39,109 nt of DNA from Bacteroidales bacterium (GTDB lineage: Bacteria > Bacteroidota > Bacteroidia > Bacteroidales > UBA3663). Of this stretch, positions 8,367-15,642 are shown in pieces; the stretch's first letter is position 1; every line of letters starts with the position of its first letter. The stretch lies in contig JAFYZW010000012.1 of assembly GCA_017548545.1 (NCBI GenBank), positions 1-39,109 on the forward strand, in the 5' to 3' direction. The position numbers and the translations under genes were made by a program. Under the pieces are notes generated by a model. That model was given only the letters and a program-made list of their open reading frames with translations. It was not told where the DNA came from and searched no databases.

Positions 8367-9163
8367 ACTACTATTTCTTGTTGATCGTAGGCGAGATGAA
8401 CGGTGTCGAGAAGCTCCTGCGGGAAAAGGTTGGAGAGTTCCTGGCTCAGCCGGCGTTCGAAGTCGGCATGGAGACCCATATCGTGGCTCATGTGGGTGAA
8501 GAACGTCTGACGCGGCTTAAGAAGCTCGACGATGACCATGGCTTGTGCCACGCTATAGTGGGTAGGATGCTCGGTCCAGCGCAGGGCATCGATGATCAGC
8601 GTGTCGATTCCCTCGAGTTTCGGGAGGTCGCGTTCGTGAATCTTGGTACAATCGGTGATATAGCCCAATGCGCCGATGCGGTAACCCAGGATAGGGAGCT
8701 GTCCGTGATAACAACGGATGGGCACAATCGTGGTCTCTCCCACTTGAAAGACATCACCTCGACTGGGATGTACGGTATGGAGGATGAGCTTGGGTACGCC
8801 AGGGTATTGGTGCACGAAGATATAATCCCAGCGCGTGAGCAAGGAGTGGCTCATCCCCTTGTCGGCATAGGTAGGCAAGGGGGTCCAATAGGCCCATGGA
8901 CGCAGATCATCGAGACCATAACAATGGTCGAAATGATTGTGCGTGAGCAAAAGCGCGTCGAGCTTGGAGATGTCGGCACGCAGGGCCTGCAGGCGGAAGT
9001 CGGGACCGCAGTCGATGAGGATGTCCTTGTCGTCGTCGGTGTGGATCAATGCACTGCAACGCAAGCGGTTGTCCTTCGGGTCCGGGCTTGTACATACCTC
9101 ACACTTGCAGGTCGGCATGGGGACACCGATGCTCGTGCCACTTCCTAGGATGGTTAGAATCAT
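8363..9163 (-). CDS. metallo-beta-lactamase-fold hydrolase (PhnP-like)
   Basis: A 266-residue metallo-beta-lactamase-fold protein. The N-terminus LTILGSGTSIGVPMPTCKCEVC resembles PhnP and related phosphodiesterases, including a Cys pair that could bind structural zinc. The dinuclear-metal motif HxHxDH is present as THNHFDH, and further ligands are likely in ITDCTK and THMSHD. PhnP hydrolyses cyclic ribose phosphates, and this relative could act on a cyclic nucleotide or phosphodiester, but the substrate is not determined. It overlaps miaA by four bases. A 9-bp tandem repeat lies immediately upstream of the start, and no standard promoter was recognised there. Confidence 0.85.
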   Translation of the reverse strand: MILTILGSGTSIGVPMPTCKCEVCTSPDPKDNRLRCSALIHTDDDKDILIDCGPDFRLQALRADISKLDALLLTHNHFDHCYGLDDLRPWAYWTPLPTYADKGMSHSLLTRWDYIFVHQYPGVPKLILHTVHPSRGDVFQVGETTIVPIRCYHGQLPILGYRIGALGYITDCTKIHERDLPKLEGIDTLIIDALRWTEHPTHYSVAQAMVIVELLKPRQTFFTHMSHDMGLHADFERRLSQELSNLFPQELLDTVHLAYDQQEIVV

Positions 9164-9176
9164 GTTGAGAGGTTAA

Positions 9177-9221
9177 GAAGGGTTCGAGGGGTTCAAGGGG
9201 TTCGAGGGGTTCGAGGGGTTG
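9177..9221. repeat. 9-bp tandem repeat array (GAGGGGTTC type)
   Basis: Five units of nine bases (GAAGGGTTC, GAGGGGTTC, AAGGGGTTC, GAGGGGTTC, GAGGGGTTG) fill nearly all of the 59-base gap between the hydrolase start and the stop of the next gene. This is the same repeat family as at 1-51. Confidence 0.85.
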
Positions 9222-9222
9222 C

Positions 9223-9660
9223 TCAATCTTCCTCACCCTTTATTTCGAGCAGGGACTTGTACTCCTCGTTGTCGGGATCGAGCTCGGCATAGATGGTGAT
9301 GGGGAGTTCGGGAAGGCCTGCCAAGGCATCGTTAAGGCGTTCGCCAAAGGCTTTGTTATTGCGACAGATGAAGATCATATCGCGCTTACCCTGACCAGTA
9401 TAAACTCCAGTCAGGATAGCGAGTCGGTCCTTCTCCATGGCAGCCTGCAGACGGTCCTGTACCGCCTCCATGATCTGGGCTTCCTTGTCGTTGGCAGGCA
9501 GACCCTGTTCGTCCTTCTCGTAATGCCAGCTTACCTCGATACGCTCCTTCATCTTGCCTTGCTGAATCCAGGCATCGATGTCGGAACGGCCCGAGATGTA
9601 GGTGATCGTGTTGTCGTCGTTCTGCGAGATTGCAGTGAACCATTTGTCGGAAAGTTGCAT
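9223..9660 (-). CDS. DUF695-like hypothetical protein
   Basis: A 145-residue acidic, soluble protein with no signal peptide. The segment IEVSWHYEKDEQGLPANDKE followed by AILTGVYTGQGKRDMIFICRN matches what I recall of the uncharacterised DUF695 family, whose function is unknown. The start is the ATG at 9660 (MQLSDKW), because the frame continues upstream only through a TTG in AT-rich repeat DNA. It lies downstream of the HIT/SpoIID gene and upstream of the repeat-filled gap before the hydrolase gene. The family assignment is from memory of the motif and is moderately certain. Confidence 0.6.
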   Translation of the reverse strand: MQLSDKWFTAISQNDDNTITYISGRSDIDAWIQQGKMKERIEVSWHYEKDEQGLPANDKEAQIMEAVQDRLQAAMEKDRLAILTGVYTGQGKRDMIFICRNNKAFGERLNDALAGLPELPITIYAELDPDNEEYKSLLEIKGEED

Positions 9661-9670
9661 GGATGGAAAA

Positions 9671-9720
9671 ATTAACAATTAACAAATAACAATTAATAGT
9701 TAACGAATAACAATTAATAG
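9671..9720. repeat. AT-rich direct repeats
   Basis: AATAACAATTAATAG occurs identically at 9685-9699 and 9706-9720 (period 21), preceded by the related ATTAACAATTAAC at 9671. The second copy contains the TAA stop codon of the HIT/SpoIID gene (9714-9716). Short AACAATTAA-type repeats of this kind are common between Bacteroidetes genes. Confidence 0.7.
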
Positions 9721-11807
9721 CGGGTGGTGAGGTGGGCGCTCGGGTAATAATGGGCGAGAATCGCTTCGGCTGTAAAGCCCTTGAGGGCCATGGCAGCTGC
9801 GCCTATCTGGCAAAGGCCCACACCGTGACCCCAGCCGTGTCCCTTGAGGAGGAAGTGCCGCTTTCCACCGACCAAGGACTGGGTCTCAACCACGTCGAAC
9901 CAAGAGCTGTAGAGATGGCTCGTGGACAGGGCCTTGCGTATGAGCAACTCCTTCCCTATTTCGACCGTCTTCCGGCTACCGATGATCTTCAGCAGCTTGA
10001 TTCGACCCGAGGCACCACGTTCGATGGGCAAGAGATGCTCGATGGTACCCAGACCCAAGGATAACTTCGTTTCGACGAGTTCGGACAACTCGTCTTGCGA
10101 ATAATCGACCTGCCAATCGTGGAAGTCGATGGTCTGCTGATCGTAGTTGTTCAACACCTGTTTCAAGACCGCCTGCATGCCGCCAGGAAGCGTTTCGATG
10201 AAGGCTGGGGAGCAATACGGATCGTCGATGGCACGGAGGTAGTCGAAATCGACATCCTGCCAGCAGGTACTGAACAGTTCGGTACGACCACCGCAGCATT
10301 TGCTGAAGCGTGCATCGCAGATCTCACCATCGGCATCGGTCAGGACGATGCCACGGGTGGCCTGGATGGCCTCTTCGATAAGTGGAGACACCTGACGTGT
10401 AATGCCCTGATAGCGCTGGCAATGATCGTCGGCACAGACATCGTAGAGATGGTGGTCGGTGTGGTCCCAGATCTTGACAATATGGGATGCTTCACCCCCA
10501 TCTCCTCTCCCATTGAAAGGAGAAGATTCTATCTGATGGTTGCGCTTCGCGTTGCGTATTTGCCTCAGCACCCAACTTCGGCTGATGATGGCATGGGCCT
10601 TGAGAAGCTCCAGGCTATTGGTGGCAGCCATCTCGGACGAGATTACGCTGGCCAGATATTGTTCAACAGGAACGACATTGATGGCATGGAGCTGGCCTTC
10701 GCGTGCGATAATGTGCAGGGAGCCACGGAACACCTGGTCCTCGCGTTGCTGCCAATGGAACTGCTTGCCGATGGTTACACCTTCGAGGGTGAAAGGCTCG
10801 GCATGGGTCCAATATTCCTTCATCTCCTGCATCTCGGCACGATTGGAGCTATAGTCCATCACGTCCTTCATACGATCTTCGCCCACGTAATGCATGGCAT
10901 GAACACGTTCGTCGGCCGAGAAACGCAACTCCTTGCCCTCGGTCACACCCACGTGGAGCATGGGTTCGACCTTATAACACTGGTCCAACATGTCGCGCAA
11001 GATTTCGGGCGTAAGCTTGACAAAATCCTCTTCGCGACAAAGAGGTATCAATCCGCAGTACTCCAGGCTTGCCGGACTGCAAATAACCTTGTTGGGATCG
11101 GAGTCGGGCAGGAAATACTGAGAGGGGCGATGTGCCTTGCGGTCGATGACCAGCCAGTAGGCTACAGTGCCTTCGGTCCATGTGACGATGTTCTTGTGGT
11201 CGGACTCTTCGACATGAGGCACGTGCTGGGTGACGCCCAGTTGGGTACGAACGTCCTCGCTCCAGCCAATCAAAGGCACGCAACTTTTGGGCACTGCCTG
11301 GAAATGCATGTGGTCGGGCGCGCTGGCTCCCGAGCAGGCACCATTGAAGAAGATGAGGTAATCGGGGAAAAGGTCGGCGAAGAAAGCCATATCCCACATC
11401 CTACCCGTGAAATCTTGACGCACATGTTCCTTGCAGATGATTGTGAAATGATGATCGACGATCGGGAACGGATTGACGGCCACAATGTACTGGTGATGCA
11501 TGGGCAGCGTATCGACTGTCGTACGAATCTGCTGCACAGGCAAGGCATCTTCACAAAGGAAACAAGGGCGCACCTCATCCTTCTGCTCGACACTCATTGA
11601 CACGGGTTTTCCGTTGACGATGAGTGCCTTTGCACTTTTCGAACGTCCCGGATTGAACGACAGCACATATTCCCGGCCATCGAGGACAAGACTGCGACGC
11701 CCTGCACCCGACAGCTGCTCATATCGCTCGCGGCAATCAGGCCACTGGGCCAGCTGTTGTTCAAAGAGTCTATTCAGATCAAGCATGACAGGTTGTTGGT
11801 TATTCAT
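9714..11807 (-). CDS. DUF4922 (HIT-like) domain fused to SpoIID/LytB domain
   Basis: A 697-residue two-domain protein. Residues 1 to about 320 resemble the HIT/GalT nucleotidyltransferase superfamily (DUF4922): CFLC near residue 82, NPFPIVDHHFTII, and the active-site-like HMHFQ with His166, His168 and Gln170. From about residue 375 it is a SpoIID/LytB domain, with EQYLASVISSEM, AHAIISRSWVLRQ, CCGGRTE and a C-terminal GHGWGHGVGLCQIGA. In Firmicutes, SpoIID cleaves peptidoglycan glycan strands. No signal peptide is visible, which is odd for a wall-acting enzyme. A short in-frame palindromic repeat interrupts the SpoIID part. It is translationally coupled (ATGA) to the GT2 gene upstream. How the two halves cooperate is unknown. 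Confidence 0.8.
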   Translation of the reverse strand: MNNQQPVMLDLNRLFEQQLAQWPDCRERYEQLSGAGRRSLVLDGREYVLSFNPGRSKSAKALIVNGKPVSMSVEQKDEVRPCFLCEDALPVQQIRTTVDTLPMHHQYIVAVNPFPIVDHHFTIICKEHVRQDFTGRMWDMAFFADLFPDYLIFFNGACSGASAPDHMHFQAVPKSCVPLIGWSEDVRTQLGVTQHVPHVEESDHKNIVTWTEGTVAYWLVIDRKAHRPSQYFLPDSDPNKVICSPASLEYCGLIPLCREEDFVKLTPEILRDMLDQCYKVEPMLHVGVTEGKELRFSADERVHAMHYVGEDRMKDVMDYSSNRAEMQEMKEYWTHAEPFTLEGVTIGKQFHWQQREDQVFRGSLHIIAREGQLHAINVVPVEQYLASVISSEMAATNSLELLKAHAIISRSWVLRQIRNAKRNHQIESSPFNGRGDGGEASHIVKIWDHTDHHLYDVCADDHCQRYQGITRQVSPLIEEAIQATRGIVLTDADGEICDARFSKCCGGRTELFSTCWQDVDFDYLRAIDDPYCSPAFIETLPGGMQAVLKQVLNNYDQQTIDFHDWQVDYSQDELSELVETKLSLGLGTIEHLLPIERGASGRIKLLKIIGSRKTVEIGKELLIRKALSTSHLYSSWFDVVETQSLVGGKRHFLLKGHGWGHGVGLCQIGAAAMALKGFTAEAILAHYYPSAHLTTRY
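10488..10530. repeat. palindromic interspersed repeat inside a coding sequence
   Basis: The stretch contains TTCACCCCCATCTCCTCTCC and then, after a short loop, AAAGGAGAAGA. TCTCCT (10501-10506) pairs with AGGAGA (10518-10523). It resembles the CTCACCCCC...CTCTCC...GGAGAG intergenic repeats found in many Bacteroidetes genomes. Here it is read in frame on the minus strand and encodes ESSPFNGRGDGGEA (about residues 426-440 of the SpoIID fusion). Confidence 0.55.
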
Positions 11808-13168
11808 TGTAGGCCACGACGTGCCATGAGTTCGATGGTACGGATGCGGTCCTTGTAAAGATTGTTGCGATTCACCTTCCCGCGGCTCAACGCGGCATCG
11901 CTATTGCCACTCCAACGACGGCAGTCGTAGAGCGACTCGTAGATACGGCCCAAGCGATATTCGCGTGTGATGCGGAGCATTGCTGCATAGTCCTCGCCAT
12001 AACTCGTATTGGGCAAGGGGTACTGGAGCAACAGATCACGACGGAACGCACGGGGAGCGCCCAGCCCATTGATGCGGAGGGCGTTGTTCATGCCGTTTTC
12101 GGGGGTCCATTCGCGATGGTCGATGATGCCTGGAGGAAGTTCGTTCAAATCGAAATCGGTGAGGCGATAACTGCCCACCACTGCCATGCAGTTCTGTTCG
12201 CCGAAGGCATCGACCATCCGTTGCAAAGTCGTTGGGCTGGAATACATATCGTCGCTATCGAGCTGGACGACAAACTGTCCGCAATGGGGCGAGCTGACGG
12301 CCTTGTTCCAGCAACCTCCGATGAGGAGCGTCGTCTCTTCGGGAATGAGATGCACGACACGACGATCCTGCTCGGCCAAGGCGGCGAGAACGGCTGTCGT
12401 ACCGTCGGTACTGTGGTTGTCGACCACAATGACATTGAAATCGAAGTCAGTAGTCTGCTGAAGTGCTGAACGCACCGCATCGCGTATGGTGCGCACACGG
12501 TTGAAGACGGGGATGACTACACTTGCCAGGGGGCGATCGTCTTCCTTACGCAGAGGTTCGGCCGACTTGAGTCGGCAGGGATCTATCAGCCCTCCATTTG
12601 CCTTCAACCAATGGGTCAGAGCGGCCTCATATTCGAGTTGAACCTCACGGTTACGAGGATTGACGTAATCGAACTGCGAGCCTCCTACGCTCTCAGCTGG
12701 TGAGAACGTGTAGAGATATTCATTCAGATGGTACGGCAGGTAAGGAACACATCCACAACTCTGGAGTCGAAGGTCATAGAAGGCAGCGAAACGGTATTGT
12801 GCAAAATCATCGACACTATCGAGTGCCTCCACCTTGAGCAAGACGACAGGCCCAAAATCGAAGTCATCGCGCAAAGAGCCCTCCTGATAGTCGATGCACT
12901 CACAACGTTCATCGGCTAGGCGATAGTCGGTATAGAGCATGCGCCGACCCGTATCTTTCAAGACGGACAACATGCGCAGCAGTTCCTGCATGGTTAGCTC
13001 AAGTGTTCCTGGGACGAGCTGAAGGATGACCCAGCGGGCGTCGAGGTCGCATAGACGTTGGCGCAAGGCATGAACGTTGTCGGAAGAACACACAGCAGGC
13101 AACATCGCCAATGCGCAATGCTCAGCTTCATGGATAAGAACAGGTTTCTCGGTAGCGTGAAGTATCAT
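11804..13168 (-). CDS. glycosyltransferase family 2 protein with N-terminal extra domain
   Basis: A 454-residue protein. The C-terminal half (from residue 216) is a GT-A fold GT2 transferase: SVVIPVFNRVRTIRDAV, VIVVDNHSTDGT, and the metal/nucleotide-sugar motif LDSDD (304-307). The first 200 residues do not carry a complete second GT signature but look like a globular companion domain (ARWVILQLVPGT, FYDLRLQSCG). It has no membrane segments. Its stop overlaps the start of the HIT/SpoIID gene by ATGA, so the two proteins are probably made together and may act in one glycan or cell-wall pathway. Donor and acceptor are unknown. Confidence 0.85.
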   Translation of the reverse strand: MILHATEKPVLIHEAEHCALAMLPAVCSSDNVHALRQRLCDLDARWVILQLVPGTLELTMQELLRMLSVLKDTGRRMLYTDYRLADERCECIDYQEGSLRDDFDFGPVVLLKVEALDSVDDFAQYRFAAFYDLRLQSCGCVPYLPYHLNEYLYTFSPAESVGGSQFDYVNPRNREVQLEYEAALTHWLKANGGLIDPCRLKSAEPLRKEDDRPLASVVIPVFNRVRTIRDAVRSALQQTTDFDFNVIVVDNHSTDGTTAVLAALAEQDRRVVHLIPEETTLLIGGCWNKAVSSPHCGQFVVQLDSDDMYSSPTTLQRMVDAFGEQNCMAVVGSYRLTDFDLNELPPGIIDHREWTPENGMNNALRINGLGAPRAFRRDLLLQYPLPNTSYGEDYAAMLRITREYRLGRIYESLYDCRRWSGNSDAALSRGKVNRNNLYKDRIRTIELMARRGLQ

Positions 13169-13200
13169 TATAATCTATTATATAATGTATAATTTAGGTG

Positions 13201-13233
13201 CAAAGATAATGTTTTTTTCGAAACAACGGTCAA
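13201..13233 (-). promoter_or_regulatory. Bacteroidetes-type promoter of the GT2 gene
   Basis: On the minus strand TTGAC (13233-13229), a 20-base spacer and TATCTTTG (13208-13201). The -7 box is perfect. The -33 element is TTGAC in place of TTTG. The predicted leader to the ATG at 13168 is about 27 bases and AT-rich. Confidence 0.7.
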
Positions 13234-13273
13234 CTTTGCACAAAATTTTGAGTTTTCGTCACAAAAAACAAAG

Positions 13274-13314
13274 AAAAAAGGGCATTGAAGAACTTGAAAC
13301 AGCTCTTCAATGCC
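13274..13314 (-). terminator. intrinsic terminator after the leucine-rich repeat gene
   Basis: A perfect 11-bp stem, GGCATTGAAGA (13281-13291) with TCTTCAATGCC (13304-13314), has a 12-base loop. On the minus strand it is followed by C and six T (13279-13274). It ends the leftward surface-protein block. Confidence 0.9.
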
Positions 13315-13340
13315 ACATAAAGGATTGACGATATACCTAA

Positions 13341-14255
13341 TCAACGATAGGAGCCCATCCAGCGGCGTGTCCTGGTACCCGGATAAATGGTCGGGAAGAT
13401 GCTCCATGCGGACTTCTTATATCGGTTGACAGCATCCGCAGGGACATAGAGACGGGTATAGTTCATATCGTTGCCGAAGACATCATCGCCCATCTCAGCA
13501 GGCTTGCTGCCACGGCAGATACATTCGACCATCGAACTGCGCTCGAAGGCATGGCTGCCGATGCTCTTCAAGTTCTTGCCGAAGTCGAGGAACTGAAGGA
13601 TGGTGCCATCGAAGGCGTAGGGGCCTACCGATTCGAGCGAAGCAGGGAACTTGACATCGGCCAAACCCCAGCACTCGTAGAAGGCATAAGCCGGCACCTC
13701 CTTGAGACCTTCGGGCAGTGTCACCTTGCTGAAGTTCTTGCAGGTCGAGAAAGCTGCGGGTGCCAATGTCTTCACACCATCGGGAACCGTATATTCGCCG
13801 CTCTTGCCCGTAGGACAGCTGACGAGTGTCTTGCCATCGGCAGAGAAGAGCACACCATCGACAGTCTTGAAGAACTGCGATCCTGATGCAACCTCGAAGC
13901 GTACCATGTTGAAACAATGATCGATGGCGTGAGCACCAAAGCGCTGGAGGCTGGCAGGAAGAACGAGCTCATCGATGAGGTCGCAGCCCTTGAAAGCGGT
14001 ATCGGCTACAGCAACGACCTTATAGACCATGTCGTCGGCAGGATTGACAATCTGCTCAGGAATCACTACACGTCCCGAGAGGAAAAGCGAATCCTCGTCG
14101 TCATAGCGGACACTGACATTCTGTCCGTCGAGCACCTGGTAGCGCAGACCGTCTTTGCCAAACGTTATCTGTGCCCATGCTTGACTCGTTGAGAACGCCA
14201 TACAGAGGACGGCTACTAGAATAGATGAAATATTTTTCATAATGCTTTTTTTCAT
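13341..14255 (-). CDS. BspA-type leucine-rich repeat surface protein
   Basis: A 304-residue exported protein. The signal peptide spans about residues 1-29 (SILVAVLCMAF...AWAQ). From about residue 70 onward it consists of LRR_5-type repeats of the Treponema/Bacteroides BspA kind, for example VVAVADTAFKGCDLIDELVLP, TLAPAAFSTCKNFSKVTLP and EVPAYAFYECWGLADVKFP, ending with YVPADAVNRYKKSAWSIFP. Such proteins often bind host or glycan ligands. The frame continues upstream, but the signal peptide fixes the start at 14255 or at the in-frame ATG at 14240. It is the last gene of the leftward surface block, 28 bases after the OmpA-family gene, and is followed by a strong terminator. Confidence 0.85.
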   Translation of the reverse strand: MKKSIMKNISSILVAVLCMAFSTSQAWAQITFGKDGLRYQVLDGQNVSVRYDDEDSLFLSGRVVIPEQIVNPADDMVYKVVAVADTAFKGCDLIDELVLPASLQRFGAHAIDHCFNMVRFEVASGSQFFKTVDGVLFSADGKTLVSCPTGKSGEYTVPDGVKTLAPAAFSTCKNFSKVTLPEGLKEVPAYAFYECWGLADVKFPASLESVGPYAFDGTILQFLDFGKNLKSIGSHAFERSSMVECICRGSKPAEMGDDVFGNDMNYTRLYVPADAVNRYKKSAWSIFPTIYPGTRTRRWMGSYR

Positions 14256-14283
14256 TTTTGGGTCATCTGAACTCATGTAGGAA

Positions 14284-15627
14284 TCAGTATGCAGAACGTG
14301 TATCTGTGCTGTCGGTCTCCTTGAGACGCCTCGACTCGTGCGAGTTAGGCTTGATGGGGTCATGCTGCGGATCAGGTTTGATTTGGTCAAGCGGCAGGAT
14401 ATAGAACACAACGGCACGGTTCCATTCGTTGACAATCTCAAACGGTTGCTTTTCGTCGCCCCTGTAGTCCATTTGCAAGCGCTTAGGATCAACGCCGAAT
14501 TCGTCGACAAGCATCGTATAGACAGCCTGGGCACGCTTCTGCGACAGCATCATATTATACTTGGGATAGGCCGTCTGGGCATCGGCGTAGCCTGTGATAA
14601 CCAAGCCAACATCGGGATGATTTTCCATAAACTTAGCCACCGAACGCACATTACGACGCTGTGCATCGGTCACGAACGTCTTGTCGATATAGAACGAAAC
14701 TACCGTCTCCAGTCTCTCATTGTAATGCGGTTTCTCGATAAAAGTAGTATCAATAATAATATGCTCTTCAGCTCCCTCGATGTAGACATACCTAGGTCTC
14801 TGATGACGATAGCCAGAAGCATCCTTCAGATAATAGATGGCACCCAACATCACATCGACATAAGAGTCGTAAACGCGACGGTAACGCATGCCGTTGTAGG
14901 CGTCATCTGTTCCATTGAATGACACATCGAGATTGACACTCCATGCTGGAGAAAGATGAAGTTCGCCAATGAGTCCCACATGACCGGCAAAGTACCACCT
15001 GTTCTTAGTTTTCACATGATAACCATAACCACTGGGCAGACGGTCGCCCGCATTGTGATGGACACCATTATAGTTACAATCGCGCCAAGTGGGATTAGCC
15101 AGCCAATCGATCTTGTTTTGGTCGAAGCCGAAAGTGTAGAAGGCACCAAGACCAACATAACCCTTCAGGCTGAACCGACGGTCTTCCTTATAACCCCAAA
15201 TGATATTGTGGAAATCAAACACACCGTCAACGAAGCCGGCAGCCATCGAGTAATCGTAGTTGCCGTCACGCTCAGCCCAATCCTCGAGGAATTCGGAGGT
15301 GGACCATTCGGCACGGCCTTCCTGTGCCAGATAATTCAACGTCATACGCACGCCGAACTGGGGGAAGAAGCTCCTGCCAACCTGGATCTGGAAACTGGGG
15401 CGTGTCATATCGAAGAAATTACCGAAACGCGTATTCTCACTCATCGAGTAAGAGCCTCCTATGGAAGCACCGATGAACCAGTTGGAGACATTCTCAGTCA
15501 GATAGACGATACTGTCGTTCTCCTGTCCCCAATATATCGTATCGGTCTGCAAGCCATCCTGCTGGGCGTATGCACCTGTCATCATGCCCACAACGGCGAA
15601 ACTGAAAGTAAGGATAATCTTTTTCAT
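14284..15627 (-). CDS. OmpA-family outer-membrane protein
   Basis: A 447-residue protein with a signal peptide (MKKIILTFSFAVV...AYAQ). A beta-barrel-like N-terminal domain (WFIGASIGGSYSMSENTRFGNFF, alternating aromatic strands) is followed by a C-terminal OmpA-like peptidoglycan-binding domain with ITGYADAQTAYPKYNMMLSQ and then KRAQAV (the Asp and Arg that contact diaminopimelate are kept). It probably anchors the outer membrane to the wall. An ATG at 15642 abuts the preceding stop, but the ATG at 15627 gives the normal signal peptide. It is paralogous to the two neighbouring barrel genes and lies 15 bases after the first of them. Confidence 0.9.
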   Translation of the reverse strand: MKKIILTFSFAVVGMMTGAYAQQDGLQTDTIYWGQENDSIVYLTENVSNWFIGASIGGSYSMSENTRFGNFFDMTRPSFQIQVGRSFFPQFGVRMTLNYLAQEGRAEWSTSEFLEDWAERDGNYDYSMAAGFVDGVFDFHNIIWGYKEDRRFSLKGYVGLGAFYTFGFDQNKIDWLANPTWRDCNYNGVHHNAGDRLPSGYGYHVKTKNRWYFAGHVGLIGELHLSPAWSVNLDVSFNGTDDAYNGMRYRRVYDSYVDVMLGAIYYLKDASGYRHQRPRYVYIEGAEEHIIIDTTFIEKPHYNERLETVVSFYIDKTFVTDAQRRNVRSVAKFMENHPDVGLVITGYADAQTAYPKYNMMLSQKRAQAVYTMLVDEFGVDPKRLQMDYRGDEKQPFEIVNEWNRAVVFYILPLDQIKPDPQHDPIKPNSHESRRLKETDSTDTRSAY

Positions 15628-15642
15628 ATCTTTGTCGGGCAT

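Noticed and set aside
10095..11600. A 501-codon open frame on the plus strand opposite the HIT/SpoIID gene
   Set aside because: Its translation shows no recognisable motif, whereas the minus-strand protein carries two known domains.
9714..11807. Evidence of sporulation from the SpoIID domain
   Set aside because: SpoIID/LytB domains occur widely in non-sporulating bacteria, and all other features point to Bacteroidales.
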